Source: Arthrobacter sp. CDRTa11
GTDB lineage: Bacteria; Actinomycetota; Actinomycetes; Actinomycetales; Micrococcaceae
Direction of reading: 5' to 3'
Assembly: GCF_026427775.1 (NCBI RefSeq)
Contig: NZ_CP044532.1
Location: forward strand, 1,302,001 to 1,366,000
Length of the DNA stretch: 64,000 nt
Shown: piece after piece, positions 17,082 through 26,494 of the stretch
Position numbering within the stretch: the first letter of the stretch is position 1
How the letters are laid out: each line of letters starts with the position of its first letter
Made by a program: the position numbers and the translations under genes
Notes under the pieces: model-generated
What the model saw: the letters and a program-made list of their open reading frames with translations, nothing else
Database searches by the model: none
Told to the model about the DNA's origin: nothing

Positions 17082-18392
17082 TTAGGCTGCGACTACAGGG
17101 AAAACGACGAGCGATCCGTCGCTGCTTCGTTCGATCTCAATCGCAACGTCAGCCTCGTGGATTCCCACGTGGCGGTCGTCGCCAAAGGCGCGAAGACGAT
17201 ATGCAGCCTGGAGTAGTTGGTCGACCTCGCCCGGCGTGAACGCGGGGATCCGAAAACCGCCGTCGCGCTTCAACTCGAGATTTGAAATACGAAATAGAAC
17301 TGAGCTAATGCCTGATTCCAACTCATCTATGCCGCGTTCGTCGTCGCGCAATGACCCTATGAAGCTCTTAAATGGATTGTTCGTGTCGAGTTGAGCGTGT
17401 TCAACTGCTTGGAGCACGAGCACTCGGCGTTTGAGTGCAATGGCGAGCCGGGCAATCTCGAGGTGTGCGCGGAATGCGCCGCCTTCCTCGTTGATACCGG
17501 GGAATGATTTCGTCAATGCCCCGACTTCGACCGGACCGTCGGGCAGTGAATCCAGTGCAGCTTGCCACTTTTTGAGCCGCCGACGGGTTGCTGCGATCGC
17601 GGTGCTGATCGCGTGCGATGACGAATCCAGTCCTAGCGACAGGCCTATTCTGCCCTGGTCGAGGAGGATCGACGTCGCCTTGTCGATCGCTTCAGGACAG
17701 GCATCTAGCTCGTTGCGTTCGCTCTCGAGGTTGTCGTCGTGTAACTGCTCCAGAAGATCGGTGATTCGTTCGATCGCTTGCTGCCGTTGGTGATCGGCGT
17801 AGGCGCTGGCGCTGACGGCGACGGCCATCAGCACAAGAGGCGCAGCCACTGTTAGTGCCCCGGCACTAGCGACTGCCAAACCAGCGGTGGCGGCCGAACC
17901 GGTTGCAGCGCCTGCGGCAGCGGCCTTGCCAGCAACGGGCACAAAAGTGGCGTTAGCCACGACGCCGGTGGAGTCGCGCAGCGCGCTGTAAACGCCTCCT
18001 GCGACTGTCTTCGAAGCCATGGGATTCACGAGTCCTTTGCCGACCTGCGCGGCAACCTTTGCGGGAACTACCATTCGGTAGAGGACCTCACCGCTGGCGG
18101 CGACATTCAGCTTCGAAGGCGCCGACTTCGCGGTCTCCGTCACAAGGTGCGATAACTGCTTTGCGAGCGGACTGGCTGCATGAAGGAGTATCCCGCCGTC
18201 CCGCTGGCTCTTCGTCGGCATTGCATGCGCTTCCAACGTGACAACTGGGGAATCCGCAAGTGCAGCTAGGACTGTTCTTAGTTCGGCGAGACGGGCCGGT
18301 GTCATGCCATCATCGTCCAGCACGTTCGACACGCTCACGGCCTCCGTAGCAAGTGTCCATACCGGCACGAGATCCTGGTTATCAGTAGTCAC
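17082..18392 (-). CDS. Unrecognised protein with Ala-rich hydrophobic hairpin
   Basis: About 436 residues. The longest frame starts at 18482, but a GTG at 18392 sits 7 bases after GGGAGGGG and gives a cleaner N-terminus. The first 140 residues are soluble and mixed. Residues about 150-198 are an Ala/Gly/Val-rich hydrophobic stretch that could form two membrane helices. After it comes a charged helical segment (QRQQAIERITDLLEQL) and a helical C-terminal half. No catalytic motif is recognised. It heads a possible minus-strand transcript with the 75-residue gene, beside the restriction genes. A membrane-acting effector is possible but is inference only. Confidence 0.65.
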   Translation of the reverse strand: MTTDNQDLVPVWTLATEAVSVSNVLDDDGMTPARLAELRTVLAALADSPVVTLEAHAMPTKSQRDGGILLHAASPLAKQLSHLVTETAKSAPSKLNVAASGEVLYRMVVPAKVAAQVGKGLVNPMASKTVAGGVYSALRDSTGVVANATFVPVAGKAAAAGAATGSAATAGLAVASAGALTVAAPLVLMAVAVSASAYADHQRQQAIERITDLLEQLHDDNLESERNELDACPEAIDKATSILLDQGRIGLSLGLDSSSHAISTAIAATRRRLKKWQAALDSLPDGPVEVGALTKSFPGINEEGGAFRAHLEIARLAIALKRRVLVLQAVEHAQLDTNNPFKSFIGSLRDDERGIDELESGISSVLFRISNLELKRDGGFRIPAFTPGEVDQLLQAAYRLRAFGDDRHVGIHEADVAIEIERSSDGSLVVFPVVAA

Positions 18393-18716
18393 GTATTGTC
18401 CCCTCCCGAACTGACGTCCACCATAGGTGGCGGTAGCAACGCATACGGCGCTCAGAGAGCAGGCCCAAACTCGTGCCGACACGCCAACGCCGTTCGTTAT
18501 CGTCCCACACTGGCGTGCAGATGAACGACTAGCTGCCTACGGAAAAGCGCGGGGTGTAACTGCCCGCCCCGCCGTTGCGATGGCACCCCAGAGTCACACG
18601 CCTGCCAAGCCGTTCACAAACGCTACACTAAGGCTGCATTAGCCCACCCGGCACCCGCCGGACGGGCAACTAATCGGAACGGCTCCAAGGCGTTTCACCG
18701 GGGGGATGAGGGGCCG

Positions 18717-19340
18717 ATGATCGGCAAGCTGTTGAAGGGTGTCGCGCTGGTTGTGGCTGGTGCGCTCGTGGCGGTGGCGCTGACCGGGCTCGGTGTCGTG
18801 AACATGTTCGGTTCCAACCCGTTCCAAGTGAGTCGGACCGACCGTAGCCAGCCCGTGCTTCTGAAATCTGTACAGGAATTGAGCCAGTACAACGCTGCAC
18901 TAGGCAACTTTGAGCTCGTCCTCGATATCGAGGACGACGTCGCGTGGATGCCCGACATCATCGCCGGTCAGCGGACATTGTTTGTCGCCGCGGGCACCGT
19001 TAATACTTACATCGACCTTTCCGGCCTCGCCGATAAGGATCTGGCGCTATCCGCAGACGGCAAGTCGGTGATGGTGCGGCTGCCCGAGCCGAAACTCGAC
19101 AAGCCCAACCTCAACTTTGACCGGTCGTACATCTACGATCAGGACCGCGGCATTTTCGACCGGATCGTCGATGCTTTTGAGACGCCCGCGCAGACAGAGA
19201 TCTACAAGCTCGCCGAAACCAAGATGGCCACTGCCGCGGAGGAATCAGACCTCCGGAAGCAGGCCACCGAGAACACCAAGTCGATGCTTACCGGCATGTT
19301 CGGCTCGCTCGGAATCCAGATCACCTTCGACGACGCTTAG
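18717..19340 (+). CDS. DUF4230 membrane-anchored protein
   Basis: A 207-residue protein of the DUF4230 family. Residues 1-31 form one N-terminal membrane helix (GVALVVAGALVAVALTGLGVV), followed by an extracytoplasmic domain with alternating strands containing LSQYNAALGNFELVLDIED and a C-terminal helix. Family function is unknown. The ATG has GAGGGG at proper spacing. It is divergent from the 436-residue gene and marks the right edge of the defence island. Frame intact and length typical. Confidence 0.85.
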   Translation: MIGKLLKGVALVVAGALVAVALTGLGVVNMFGSNPFQVSRTDRSQPVLLKSVQELSQYNAALGNFELVLDIEDDVAWMPDIIAGQRTLFVAAGTVNTYIDLSGLADKDLALSADGKSVMVRLPEPKLDKPNLNFDRSYIYDQDRGIFDRIVDAFETPAQTEIYKLAETKMATAAEESDLRKQATENTKSMLTGMFGSLGIQITFDDA

Positions 19341-19580
19341 TCCTGCCAGGCCGGGATGGACCAGCGTTTTGTTCCAACCCTCATATCGACGGTGGTGAGT
19401 TACGAGTCCGTCTCGCCGGGTGGCCTGCGCTAAAGTCACCCGCTGCTTCGGCGTCCCGATGGCCAGATGGGGCAATCAGACCAAGATGCACAGGGACCCA
19501 GCCATGTCGTCTCAGCTTTGACACAGCATTGGATCAAGACCGGCTTTGCTCGTGGTATCGCGTGAGAGGATTCACGCATC

Positions 19581-20423
19581 ATGCGCATCACGGACAATTT
19601 GGGGGTCTCCAACAATGAATTACAAAAGGTCAATACCAGCCCTTGCGCTGACGGCTGCGTTCGGGCTCCTACGTGTCGAGCAGACGGGATGCACGGAATG
19701 ACCGCCTGCGTTGACACCACCTTCGACTTCCACTGGGATACTCCGGACGGCAAGGACCCTGATAAATACAGCCAGAAACTGCTCGAGTACCACCAGCTGC
19801 TGTGGAACAAGGAGTTGCCCTGCGGTGAACGGTTCGATCTGAGACCCGAGCCCGGCGCTTATCTCGTGCACCGATCCGCCGTGGGTGTGTTCTTCCTCGC
19901 CAGCGAGGCCTTCACCACCAGGCTGCGCGGCAAGGCGGCGGGAGTCATACGAGGGATTTTGGCCGAGGACCTGCCTGAGTACATCGGCTACACGGTCGGA
20001 AGCACTCTTGTGTTCCCGGGCAACAGGATCGGCAGAAAGATGACAATCAATGGTGCGCGCGGATTCCACCCCAGAATCGCCGATCGCCCCGACCTGACCC
20101 TGGAGTGCATCCGTCGCCACTATCTTGGTGAGCTGCCGAACCCCCTTGCGGAGCCCCTAGCACGGTACGAGGCTTTCTTCGCCCTGTTCGAGACCTTCAG
20201 CGGGTACGTCGACTTCTTCCTGCTGCAGGATCTCCTAAAGGATGACGGCAAGACCGTCGACTTTTTCCACCCGCTCGGCAATTTCAGAGCAAAGGACGCC
20301 GTTCCGAGTGACGAGAAGGAGTACCTCAGCTACCTACGATGCAGCAACGATTTCATCAGCGCACGCAATCGCAGGATCGACGCATGGCAAAAGGAAGTAG
20401 CTGCGACACTGCACTGCCCGTGA
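19581..20423 (+). CDS. DUF6994-like protein
   Basis: Up to 280 residues. The recognisable part begins at about residue 41 with TTFDFHWDTPDGKDPDKYS, typical of DUF6994-type proteins that carry a Trp-Asp-Pro-rich opening and a KLLWNK segment. The start is uncertain: the 19581 ATG has GAGAGG 11 bases away, but ATGs at 19689 and 19698 would remove an odd Cys-rich leader of 36-39 residues. No catalytic residues or membrane segments are evident, so it is probably cytoplasmic. Function unknown. It stands alone between DUF4230 and the convergent hemerythrin gene. Confidence 0.75.
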   Translation: MRITDNLGVSNNELQKVNTSPCADGCVRAPTCRADGMHGMTACVDTTFDFHWDTPDGKDPDKYSQKLLEYHQLLWNKELPCGERFDLRPEPGAYLVHRSAVGVFFLASEAFTTRLRGKAAGVIRGILAEDLPEYIGYTVGSTLVFPGNRIGRKMTINGARGFHPRIADRPDLTLECIRRHYLGELPNPLAEPLARYEAFFALFETFSGYVDFFLLQDLLKDDGKTVDFFHPLGNFRAKDAVPSDEKEYLSYLRCSNDFISARNRRIDAWQKEVAATLHCP

Positions 20424-20452
20424 GGAATGTCCGGGCTGCCGGGCTTCAACGA

Positions 20453-20489
20453 GACCAGGCGTTCCCCGTATCGCCGGAAGCGCCTGGTC
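20453..20489. terminator. Hairpin between convergent genes
   Basis: A 9-bp perfect stem (20453-20461 with 20481-20489) and a 19-base loop lie between the DUF6994-like and hemerythrin genes. The loop is long and there is no T-run, so termination is only suggested by position. Confidence 0.4.
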
Positions 20490-20572
20490 GGAAGCTTACT
20501 CGCTTCCAAGGGCCTTAAATCCGAAATACCTTCCACTCCTCTTGGGCAGCGATCAGGCCGCCCGGGCGGTGC

Positions 20573-21298
20573 CTACAGCGTCTTGGGAATCGGGCGCCCC
20601 GGGAAGAGTGTCGCGTACTGTTTTCGGTACATCCTGCGACCCACGAGGCGGTAGCCAAGGCGGACCGGTGCGGGGATGTCCTTTAACATTTCCTTCTGGT
20701 CTTGTGGTGGATTCGTGGACAACACCATCCCGAGGTAGCCGACCAGGAACTTCCTGTCGAGCTGATCGATCCCGTGCTTCGCGCCCTCCTGCAATTCCTT
20801 CTCGGTCAGCACCCTGTCCACGACGGGCATCACCTCGGTGACTTCGCGGCGCAGGTGAACGTTGAGAACAGTCTTTAAGTCCTCGTAGCGCTCAGCGAGT
20901 TCCCGGCCGGCTTTTGCGTCTGCGGTCTCCATCCAGCGAAGCCGGACCGGCTCGATGCCCTGGAGCCGGTCCGTCACCTGCCGGTGCTGCTCAAGCATCT
21001 GCGCTACGTGCAACGCACACGCCGGCGCCCTTTCCGCGAGCTGCGGGTACATGCTCTGGTCCTCGCCCTCATGGTGCATATGGAGCACCTTGTCGAAGTT
21101 CCCCAGCACGTCGCCCACATAAGCGGCACGGGCGGTGTCGCCGGCTGCGGCGGAGCGCACCAGTCCCGGCGCCTCGTCGTACGCCCAGAGGAAAAAGCGG
21201 TGGATGCGCCGCATGCCTGCCGTTCCCTGACACAGGACGGGTCCCGGTGGCAGCGGCGCTGCGGTCTCGCCGGGCTGCATGGTGAAGAAATCAGTCAT
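20573..21298 (-). CDS. Hemerythrin-domain protein
   Basis: A 241-residue protein with an N-terminal hemerythrin HHE-like four-helix bundle. Histidines and acidic residues sit in the expected helices: RIHRFFLWAYDE near residue 32, HMHHEGEDQSMYP near 72, and EQHRQV near 102. HHE proteins bind a di-iron centre and sense or buffer oxygen, NO or redox state. The C-terminal 90 residues resemble other actinobacterial members of unknown role. The ATG at 21298 follows AGGGG; a longer frame to 21412 has no ribosome site. The third HHE helix reads HLRREVTEVMP, as expected for iron ligation. Confidence 0.85.
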   Translation of the reverse strand: MTDFFTMQPGETAAPLPPGPVLCQGTAGMRRIHRFFLWAYDEAPGLVRSAAAGDTARAAYVGDVLGNFDKVLHMHHEGEDQSMYPQLAERAPACALHVAQMLEQHRQVTDRLQGIEPVRLRWMETADAKAGRELAERYEDLKTVLNVHLRREVTEVMPVVDRVLTEKELQEGAKHGIDQLDRKFLVGYLGMVLSTNPPQDQKEMLKDIPAPVRLGYRLVGRRMYRKQYATLFPGRPIPKTL

Positions 21299-21477
21299 TG
21301 GATTGGCCCCTAACGGTCGACGTGCGAGACCAGGACCTCTCCCCGGCAGCATCGTATCGCTGGCCCGTCCGCCGCACAATGGCCGGTTCGCCAGCCACGG
21401 CTGACTGAACAACAGCGGCGGGAACGGTCAGCGGAAGTGCCGGCCGCCGCGCCGTCGTCAGCTGCTTATTGCCGCCC

Positions 21478-21596
21478 CTGCAGCCCCGTGCCGCCGTCTT
21501 GGATCGCGAGGAGGCTTCGTGCTGAGGGGGGATCTCGGCGTCGTGACGCAGTCCAGAATCCGCAAGTCCGCGGTGAGGGCGTTCTTGATCGTGCTG
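21478..21596 (-). pseudogene. Fossil 3' end of a PhoD-type phosphatase gene
   Basis: Read on the minus strand, this stretch encodes NALTADLRILDCVTTP followed by SPLSTK, then drifts out of frame. It matches the last 40 residues of the intact PhoD at 50664-52247 (DALTADFRVLDYVTTP, then SAVSTK). At the DNA level the two places align over about 120 bases with many shared words, for example ggcgtcgtgacg. The fragment has lost frame near its end and has no upstream remainder, because the hemerythrin promoter region follows. It is a relic of a second phoD copy. Confidence 0.75.
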
Positions 21597-21899
21597 CCCA
21601 AAGTGCTCGCAGCAATTGCAACAGAAGCGTAACTACGTAGGCACTTTCGTCAGCGGGTCAGACTTTATAAAAAAACCATTGTATGAAAGACCTGTATAGC
21701 CTAAGCTTCTTTCAATCGCAGAGTTCCCCTTGTGTCCCCGAACACACTTGAAGGTTCGGTTGCCATGAGCAAGGCACAGGGAAACAACCTAGACGGCAAC
21801 CGCTCATCCAAGGCTGCGAGCCCACGATTCACTGAGCACTACGAGCTTCGCATCAGCTCACGCATGCCAACGACGGCGTGCATCAGAAAGGCGAACAAC

Positions 21900-23285
21900 A
21901 TGGCAATAGCCAACGAGGCGTCAAAGACGACCGGCCTCCTGACCTCAGCGTCCCCCCGCTTGACCGTTCAGGGACTACTCAATCAGGCGCCACTGGGTAA
22001 CAGGCGGCGCGTGATCATCCTTCTCGGGTTCCTTACCATGACCCTGGAAGGAGTTGAAATCGGCCTGTGGGGATTTATCTACCCCCAAATAGTCACCCAG
22101 TGGGGTACCTCGCTGGCAACGGTGACAACCATGGTCACGCTGGGGGTGGTGGGGCTCACCGTCGGTTCGATGGTTGCCGGCCCGCTGTCTGACCAGATTG
22201 GCCGAAGGCTCCCGATTATCGTGGGCACGGCCGGGTTCGGTCTCGCCACGTTAGGCGGCGCGCTTTCACAAAACGACCTGTCGTTGGGAATCTTCCGGGT
22301 GGTGGCATGCCTGTTCCTGGGAGCCGTCATGCCCCTGGTCATCACGCTCGTGGCCGAGTTCGCGCCCGAAAAGCGGAAGGCCGCCATCGTGGCGATCACG
22401 TTCACCGGGTTCCCACTGGGGACAGTCATCACCGGCTTCCTGGCATCAACCATCATTCCCACCCTGGGCTGGCAGTGGCTGCTCGGAACCGGAACAGTCC
22501 TCGCCTTGATTCTTCTGCCCGCACTGGTATGGGGCCTGCCGGAATCCACCGTCTTCATGATCCGACGGGGAGGACGGACAGAAAACGTGACGAAGGTACT
22601 GGGCGCCATCATTCCCGGGTTCGACATGAAGACGGTTGACCTGACAGGCGCAGCCCCCGTGGGCGGTGCCAAGCCGGTTGGCGGCGTCCGGGCGGTACTG
22701 TCCAGGAAACTTGTGGTGGTGTCGCTGCTGATCTGGCTCTGCTACTTCATTTGCGCCGCGGTGGTCTACATGTTCCTGAACTACCTGCCGCTCATCGTCA
22801 AGCAACTCAACATCGACGCCGCGGGCACAGGCAATGTGGTGTCCATGTTCGGCCTCGGCGGTGTGATCGGAGCCCTGGCCATCGGTTTTGCCATGGAGAA
22901 GCTGGGCAAATATGTATCCCTGGGTGCGGCCTTCACGCTGGCAGCAGGAGCGGCCTGGATCCTTGCATCAGTCAACCTGACCTTGCCCCTGCTGCTTGTT
23001 CTGGGCTTCACCATCGGCGTGGTGCTGGTGGGGGCCAACAGCGGCATGAATGCCCTGAGCACCTCGGTTTTCCCCACCGAGGCCCGCGCAACCGGGGTGT
23101 CATGGATGCACAGCTTCGGCAAAGCCGGTTCCATCGTCAGCGGTGTGCTGGGTGGCGTGATGCTGGGCGCCGGATGGGGCGTGGACCAGATCTTCTTCGC
23201 CCTGGCCATACCGCTCCTGGCGGGAGCCGCGGCCGTGGCTGCAGTGAAAGCTATGACCACCCGGCGTTCGGCCGCAGCTGCATAG
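21900..23285 (+). CDS. MFS transporter, aromatic acid/sugar-acid type
   Basis: A 461-residue, 12-helix major facilitator. Helix 1 begins near residue 35 (VIILLGFLTMTLEGVEIGLWGF). The loop 2-3 signature GPLSDQIGRRLPII lies near 98 and the PEKRKA loop near 155; a long central loop is at about 225-265. The pattern fits the AAHS/aromatic acid:H+ symport and related sugar-acid families, in the cytoplasmic membrane. The frame extends back to a GTG at 21732 with no ribosome site; I chose the ATG at 21900 after AAGGCG. An AT-rich stretch at 21665-21715 is the likely promoter. The PcaF-like thiolase cluster 4 kb downstream makes an aromatic or cyclic acid substrate plausible, but this is inference. 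Confidence 0.85.
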   Translation: MAIANEASKTTGLLTSASPRLTVQGLLNQAPLGNRRRVIILLGFLTMTLEGVEIGLWGFIYPQIVTQWGTSLATVTTMVTLGVVGLTVGSMVAGPLSDQIGRRLPIIVGTAGFGLATLGGALSQNDLSLGIFRVVACLFLGAVMPLVITLVAEFAPEKRKAAIVAITFTGFPLGTVITGFLASTIIPTLGWQWLLGTGTVLALILLPALVWGLPESTVFMIRRGGRTENVTKVLGAIIPGFDMKTVDLTGAAPVGGAKPVGGVRAVLSRKLVVVSLLIWLCYFICAAVVYMFLNYLPLIVKQLNIDAAGTGNVVSMFGLGGVIGALAIGFAMEKLGKYVSLGAAFTLAAGAAWILASVNLTLPLLLVLGFTIGVVLVGANSGMNALSTSVFPTEARATGVSWMHSFGKAGSIVSGVLGGVMLGAGWGVDQIFFALAIPLLAGAAAVAAVKAMTTRRSAAAA

Positions 23286-23367
23286 CAGCTGAGGTTCCCC
23301 GACCCGACGTCGGCCGAATAGCACCATCGGTGACCGGCCCTCGGTCACAACACCGCAGCGGTACAGA

Positions 23368-23413
23368 AGCCCGAGCCACCTTGCTCCTGATCCGGAGCAG
23401 GGTGGCTCGGGCT
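23368..23413. terminator. Long bidirectional terminator hairpin
   Basis: A 13-bp perfect outer stem (23368-23380 with 23401-23413) continues, after one unpaired base, into an inner TGCTCC/GGAGCA stem. It lies between the convergent MFS and proline iminopeptidase genes. Confidence 0.75.
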
Positions 23414-23485
23414 GTTGGCGGAGGCAGCCGCCCTCATCAGATGCCGCTTCCTGCAGGGTGGAACCTGCACAAAGCTGTGACGTGT

Positions 23486-24460
23486 TCAAAGCCGGTTCGA
23501 AGTCCCGCGACGAGATCCGGCGAAATTGTCCAGCACCTCGACGAGCCTGGCCTGGGTGTTGTCTCCGCCGCCGTGTGCGTCAGCCTCCACCACCTCAAGC
23601 GTTGCGAGCGGCAGTCTGCCGGCAACCTCGTAGGCGCTTCTCAACGGTGACGCTATATCCAGCCGCCCCCTCAAAAAGTACGCCGGAATGTTGTTCAGCC
23701 GGTCCAGGCGGCCTGTGATCGCGTCATCATCGAGGAAAGCGTGGTTGCCGAAGTAGTGCGTGACCAGTCTGGCGAAGCCAAGACGCTGCCGCGGATCCTG
23801 GAAACGTGCGCTTGGCTGAAGCGGACCACTGAGGGTGGACAGGCGGTCCTCCCACTTGCACCAGGCAAGTGCGGCAGCGCCACTCACGTCCGGATCGCTT
23901 GATCGAAGCAGCTCATGGAGGGCCGCCGCGATGTTGCCGTCCCGCTGGGCAGCGGGGACGGCTGCCAGCAATTCGTCGTACTCCTGCGGATAGATCTGCC
24001 CCATCGTGTGCGTCAGCCAGGCCACGTCGCTGGCCCTGGTAGTGACCACCGCCCACAGCACGAGCTCCGAGACACGGTTGGGATGTTCCACCGCGTAGGC
24101 CAGGCCAAGGGTCGATCCCCATGAGGCGCCGAAGAGCAGCCATTGATCGATGCCAAGGTGCTCGCGCAGCTGCTCCATGTCTCTCAGCAGGTCCGCGGTG
24201 GTGTTGTTTTCAAGACCGGCAAGGTCGTCGCAGGCGTTGGGCAGGCTGCGGCCACAGCCTCTCTGGTCAAACAGGACAACGCGGTAGCGCTCGGGGTCGA
24301 AGTACTGGCGCCACCACGGCGCGGCCCCGGACCCCGGCCCGCCATGAAGGACGATGGCCGGCTTGCCGTCAGGGTTCCCGCAAACCTCCCAATAGATCCG
24401 GTGGCCGTCACCCGTATCGAGCATTCCGGAGTCATAGGGATCAGGGATTGGGTAAGGCAC
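23486..24460 (-). CDS. pip: Proline iminopeptidase
   Basis: A 324-residue alpha/beta hydrolase of peptidase family S33 that removes N-terminal proline from peptides in the cytoplasm. The oxyanion motif HGGPGSG is near residue 39, DQRGCGRS near 65, and the nucleophile elbow GASWGSTLGLAY near 112. The acid RGRLDIASP is near 268 and the catalytic His is in EADAHGGGDN near 297. Length and order are typical. It appears to be a single-gene unit, with the terminator at 23368-23413 after it. Confidence 0.92.
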   Translation of the reverse strand: MPYPIPDPYDSGMLDTGDGHRIYWEVCGNPDGKPAIVLHGGPGSGAAPWWRQYFDPERYRVVLFDQRGCGRSLPNACDDLAGLENNTTADLLRDMEQLREHLGIDQWLLFGASWGSTLGLAYAVEHPNRVSELVLWAVVTTRASDVAWLTHTMGQIYPQEYDELLAAVPAAQRDGNIAAALHELLRSSDPDVSGAAALAWCKWEDRLSTLSGPLQPSARFQDPRQRLGFARLVTHYFGNHAFLDDDAITGRLDRLNNIPAYFLRGRLDIASPLRSAYEVAGRLPLATLEVVEADAHGGGDNTQARLVEVLDNFAGSRRGTSNRL

Positions 24461-24576
24461 GTTCCGATCCTACTGTCAGCTGTCGCTGCTTTTCCCACAA
24501 CGCCAGCCCCCGACGTCGGACGTTGACTTAGGCGCGTCCGCGCCGGATTTGCTGTGGTTACGGGTGTGCGGAAGCG

Positions 24577-25587
24577 TCAGCGACGTCTCTTGGCCGGCGC
24601 ACCATGGACGAGCGTCCGTATTCCGATACCCAGGACAAAAGCCGTGGCAAGGCCTACGAGGGCCCAGGAGATCAGATCCGAGCCGGAGACGCCGAGGGTT
24701 CCGAGCCATCTGATGCCGTAGTTCGCCGACGTTGACACCGGGAAGGTGAAGATCCAGAACGTCAGCGAAAACGGCAGGCAGGTGTACTGGGGGATCAGGA
24801 CAACCTGCATCAGGATCATCATGAAGAGGATTCCCGTGAGGCCCAGCTGGATGATGCCGGAACCGTCCGGGCGGATGACGATCCAGGCTACGCAGGCGGT
24901 GGCGGGGGCGGCCAGGTATCCGGCCAGGACGGGCTTGAGGTCGTCCGGCATTTCAATCCCGGCCATGAAACGGACGGTGACTACAGTCCCGATCATCAGC
25001 CAGAAAAATCCACCGGTTCCCCAGGCAGCGACAGCCACCTGGGGCCAACCCATGGTGGAGAAGCCGATGCTGGCGATGAACGGACCTGCAGCAACCGGCA
25101 GCAGGTAACCGGGGTGGACCCACTCCAGGGTCACTCCGCCGGTTACCCAGAGGGCCAGAAGCCTGGCTCCGAGGAGCGTGAGGGCGATGATGAAGAACAG
25201 GCACAGCGCGGACCAGAACACCTTGTTGTATTCGATGTAGTGGCTGCTCAGGAGGATGCCCACCAGGGGAATGAACGATGCCGACGGGCCGGTTCCGGGG
25301 TGTCTCAGTTCTTTGTCGAAGTGCCCCTTGGTCCTGGACCGGAAACTTTTGGCGAGGTACCAGACAAGCAGGACGGACCAGATGGCGGCACTGATCCCGT
25401 AGAAGACTTCAGCCGGCCACGCCGGGGCGTGAAGAGTCACACGGGCCGCCTGCCAGGCGCCCCCCAACCCGGTGATGCCCAGCGGAATGGCAAACAGGTT
25501 GAAGGGGTGCATCGAAGGCTTGGGCGAACGTTCGGCCAGGACATCGGGCCGGACAACTGCTTCCGAGGCCGGCGCGGCCGGCTCCAT
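24577..25587 (-). CDS. SLAC1/TDT-family anion channel or dicarboxylate transporter
   Basis: About 336 residues with ten predicted membrane helices of the tellurite-resistance/dicarboxylate transporter (TDT, SLAC1-like) family. Helices start with NLFAIPLGITGLGGAWQA near residue 30, and the last one precedes a short basic tail. Such proteins are channels or transporters for anions such as malate, chloride or nitrate. The frame continues upstream to 25638, overlapping the MBL gene by 31 bases; the ATG at 25587 has AGGCGG before it and lies 20 bases after that gene, so the two probably share a transcript. Confidence 0.85.
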   Translation of the reverse strand: MEPAAPASEAVVRPDVLAERSPKPSMHPFNLFAIPLGITGLGGAWQAARVTLHAPAWPAEVFYGISAAIWSVLLVWYLAKSFRSRTKGHFDKELRHPGTGPSASFIPLVGILLSSHYIEYNKVFWSALCLFFIIALTLLGARLLALWVTGGVTLEWVHPGYLLPVAAGPFIASIGFSTMGWPQVAVAAWGTGGFFWLMIGTVVTVRFMAGIEMPDDLKPVLAGYLAAPATACVAWIVIRPDGSGIIQLGLTGILFMMILMQVVLIPQYTCLPFSLTFWIFTFPVSTSANYGIRWLGTLGVSGSDLISWALVGLATAFVLGIGIRTLVHGAPAKRRR

Positions 25588-25607
25588 CGTGGCCGCCTGG
25601 CGGCTGG

Positions 25608-26459
25608 TCAACTGAGCAGTTTCAGCGCCGCACCCCACAACGCGCCGGGGTTGATCCGGCCAGGGTGCAGGGCAAGCATTGCCGAGAAGAACTCCTCCGG
25701 CGTCGGCTTTTCGGCCAGGAGCTTCGACGCGTCCTGCAGGTAGCTGCGGGTCTCCTGGATCTGTCCGGGGAGATCGGGCAATGCGGGGTTCTTGTGCCCG
25801 GCCACCACGAACTTTGGCTCCAGGCTCTCAGCGATGTCCAGCGCCCGCAGCCAAGATTCGAGGCCGCCGTTCTCCGATTCAGTCAGGTAGGGGTGGACCC
25901 CGTTGTAGACCGCGTCCCCAGCTACCAGGAGCCCGATGGATGGAACGAACAGCATGGTGGTGTTGTCAGTATCGGTGTGGCCCACTTCAACAATCCGCAG
26001 TTCATGACCCTCGAGTTCGAACGACCCGCTCTCCACTGGCTGGGTCACCGTGGTGGTGGGCGGAATCTGGTCCGGGAAAATCGAGTCCCAGAACGAGGAG
26101 CGGAACCCGGGGGAGCCGTGCATTTCCATCTCCTGGAGCGTGCCCGGGGTTGCCAGCACTTTCACACCCGGAAACCGCTCCACCAGCGGGCCCGCGCCGA
26201 ACCAGTGGTCACCGTGGCCGTGGGTGATGTAGATGTGGCTGAGATTTTTCCCCGATGCCTCGATCCAGTCGCCCACCTTCTGTGTCTGTTCCACCGTCAT
26301 GGGCGGGTCAACCAGCACCGCGTTCTCCCGTCCGGAGATCAGCGTTGCGGACAGCGGGGACCAGATGCGCGGGTCCCCGTTCGGGAGGGTCCCCCGTCCT
26401 GTTTGAGGCAGGGTGCCGGAGACGAAGACGTCGTAAGCCAGTTCGGTTGTGGGTGCCAT
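25608..26459 (-). CDS. MBL-fold metallo-hydrolase
   Basis: A 283-residue metallo-beta-lactamase-fold hydrolase. The zinc-binding motif THGHGDHW is near residue 79, further ligands are GHTDTDN near 158, GDAVYN near 179 and AGHK near 221. The set is complete, so the enzyme should be active, probably on an ester, lactone or thioester. It lies between the alpha/beta hydrolase and the SLAC1-type transporter on the same strand, 35 and 20 bases from them. Together these three could import and hydrolyse a small carboxylate ester, but the substrate is not known. Confidence 0.88.
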   Translation of the reverse strand: MAPTTELAYDVFVSGTLPQTGRGTLPNGDPRIWSPLSATLISGRENAVLVDPPMTVEQTQKVGDWIEASGKNLSHIYITHGHGDHWFGAGPLVERFPGVKVLATPGTLQEMEMHGSPGFRSSFWDSIFPDQIPPTTTVTQPVESGSFELEGHELRIVEVGHTDTDNTTMLFVPSIGLLVAGDAVYNGVHPYLTESENGGLESWLRALDIAESLEPKFVVAGHKNPALPDLPGQIQETRSYLQDASKLLAEKPTPEEFFSAMLALHPGRINPGALWGAALKLLS

Positions 26460-26494
26460 AGTATGTGTCGCTTTCCCTGAAGTTTCGTGGTGGC

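Noticed and set aside
24531-24544. GGCGCG-TC-CGCGCC palindrome between the SLAC1-type and iminopeptidase genes
   Set aside because: Short palindromes of this kind are expected in GC-rich DNA; it could be a weak terminator of the minus-strand transcript but nothing else supports it.
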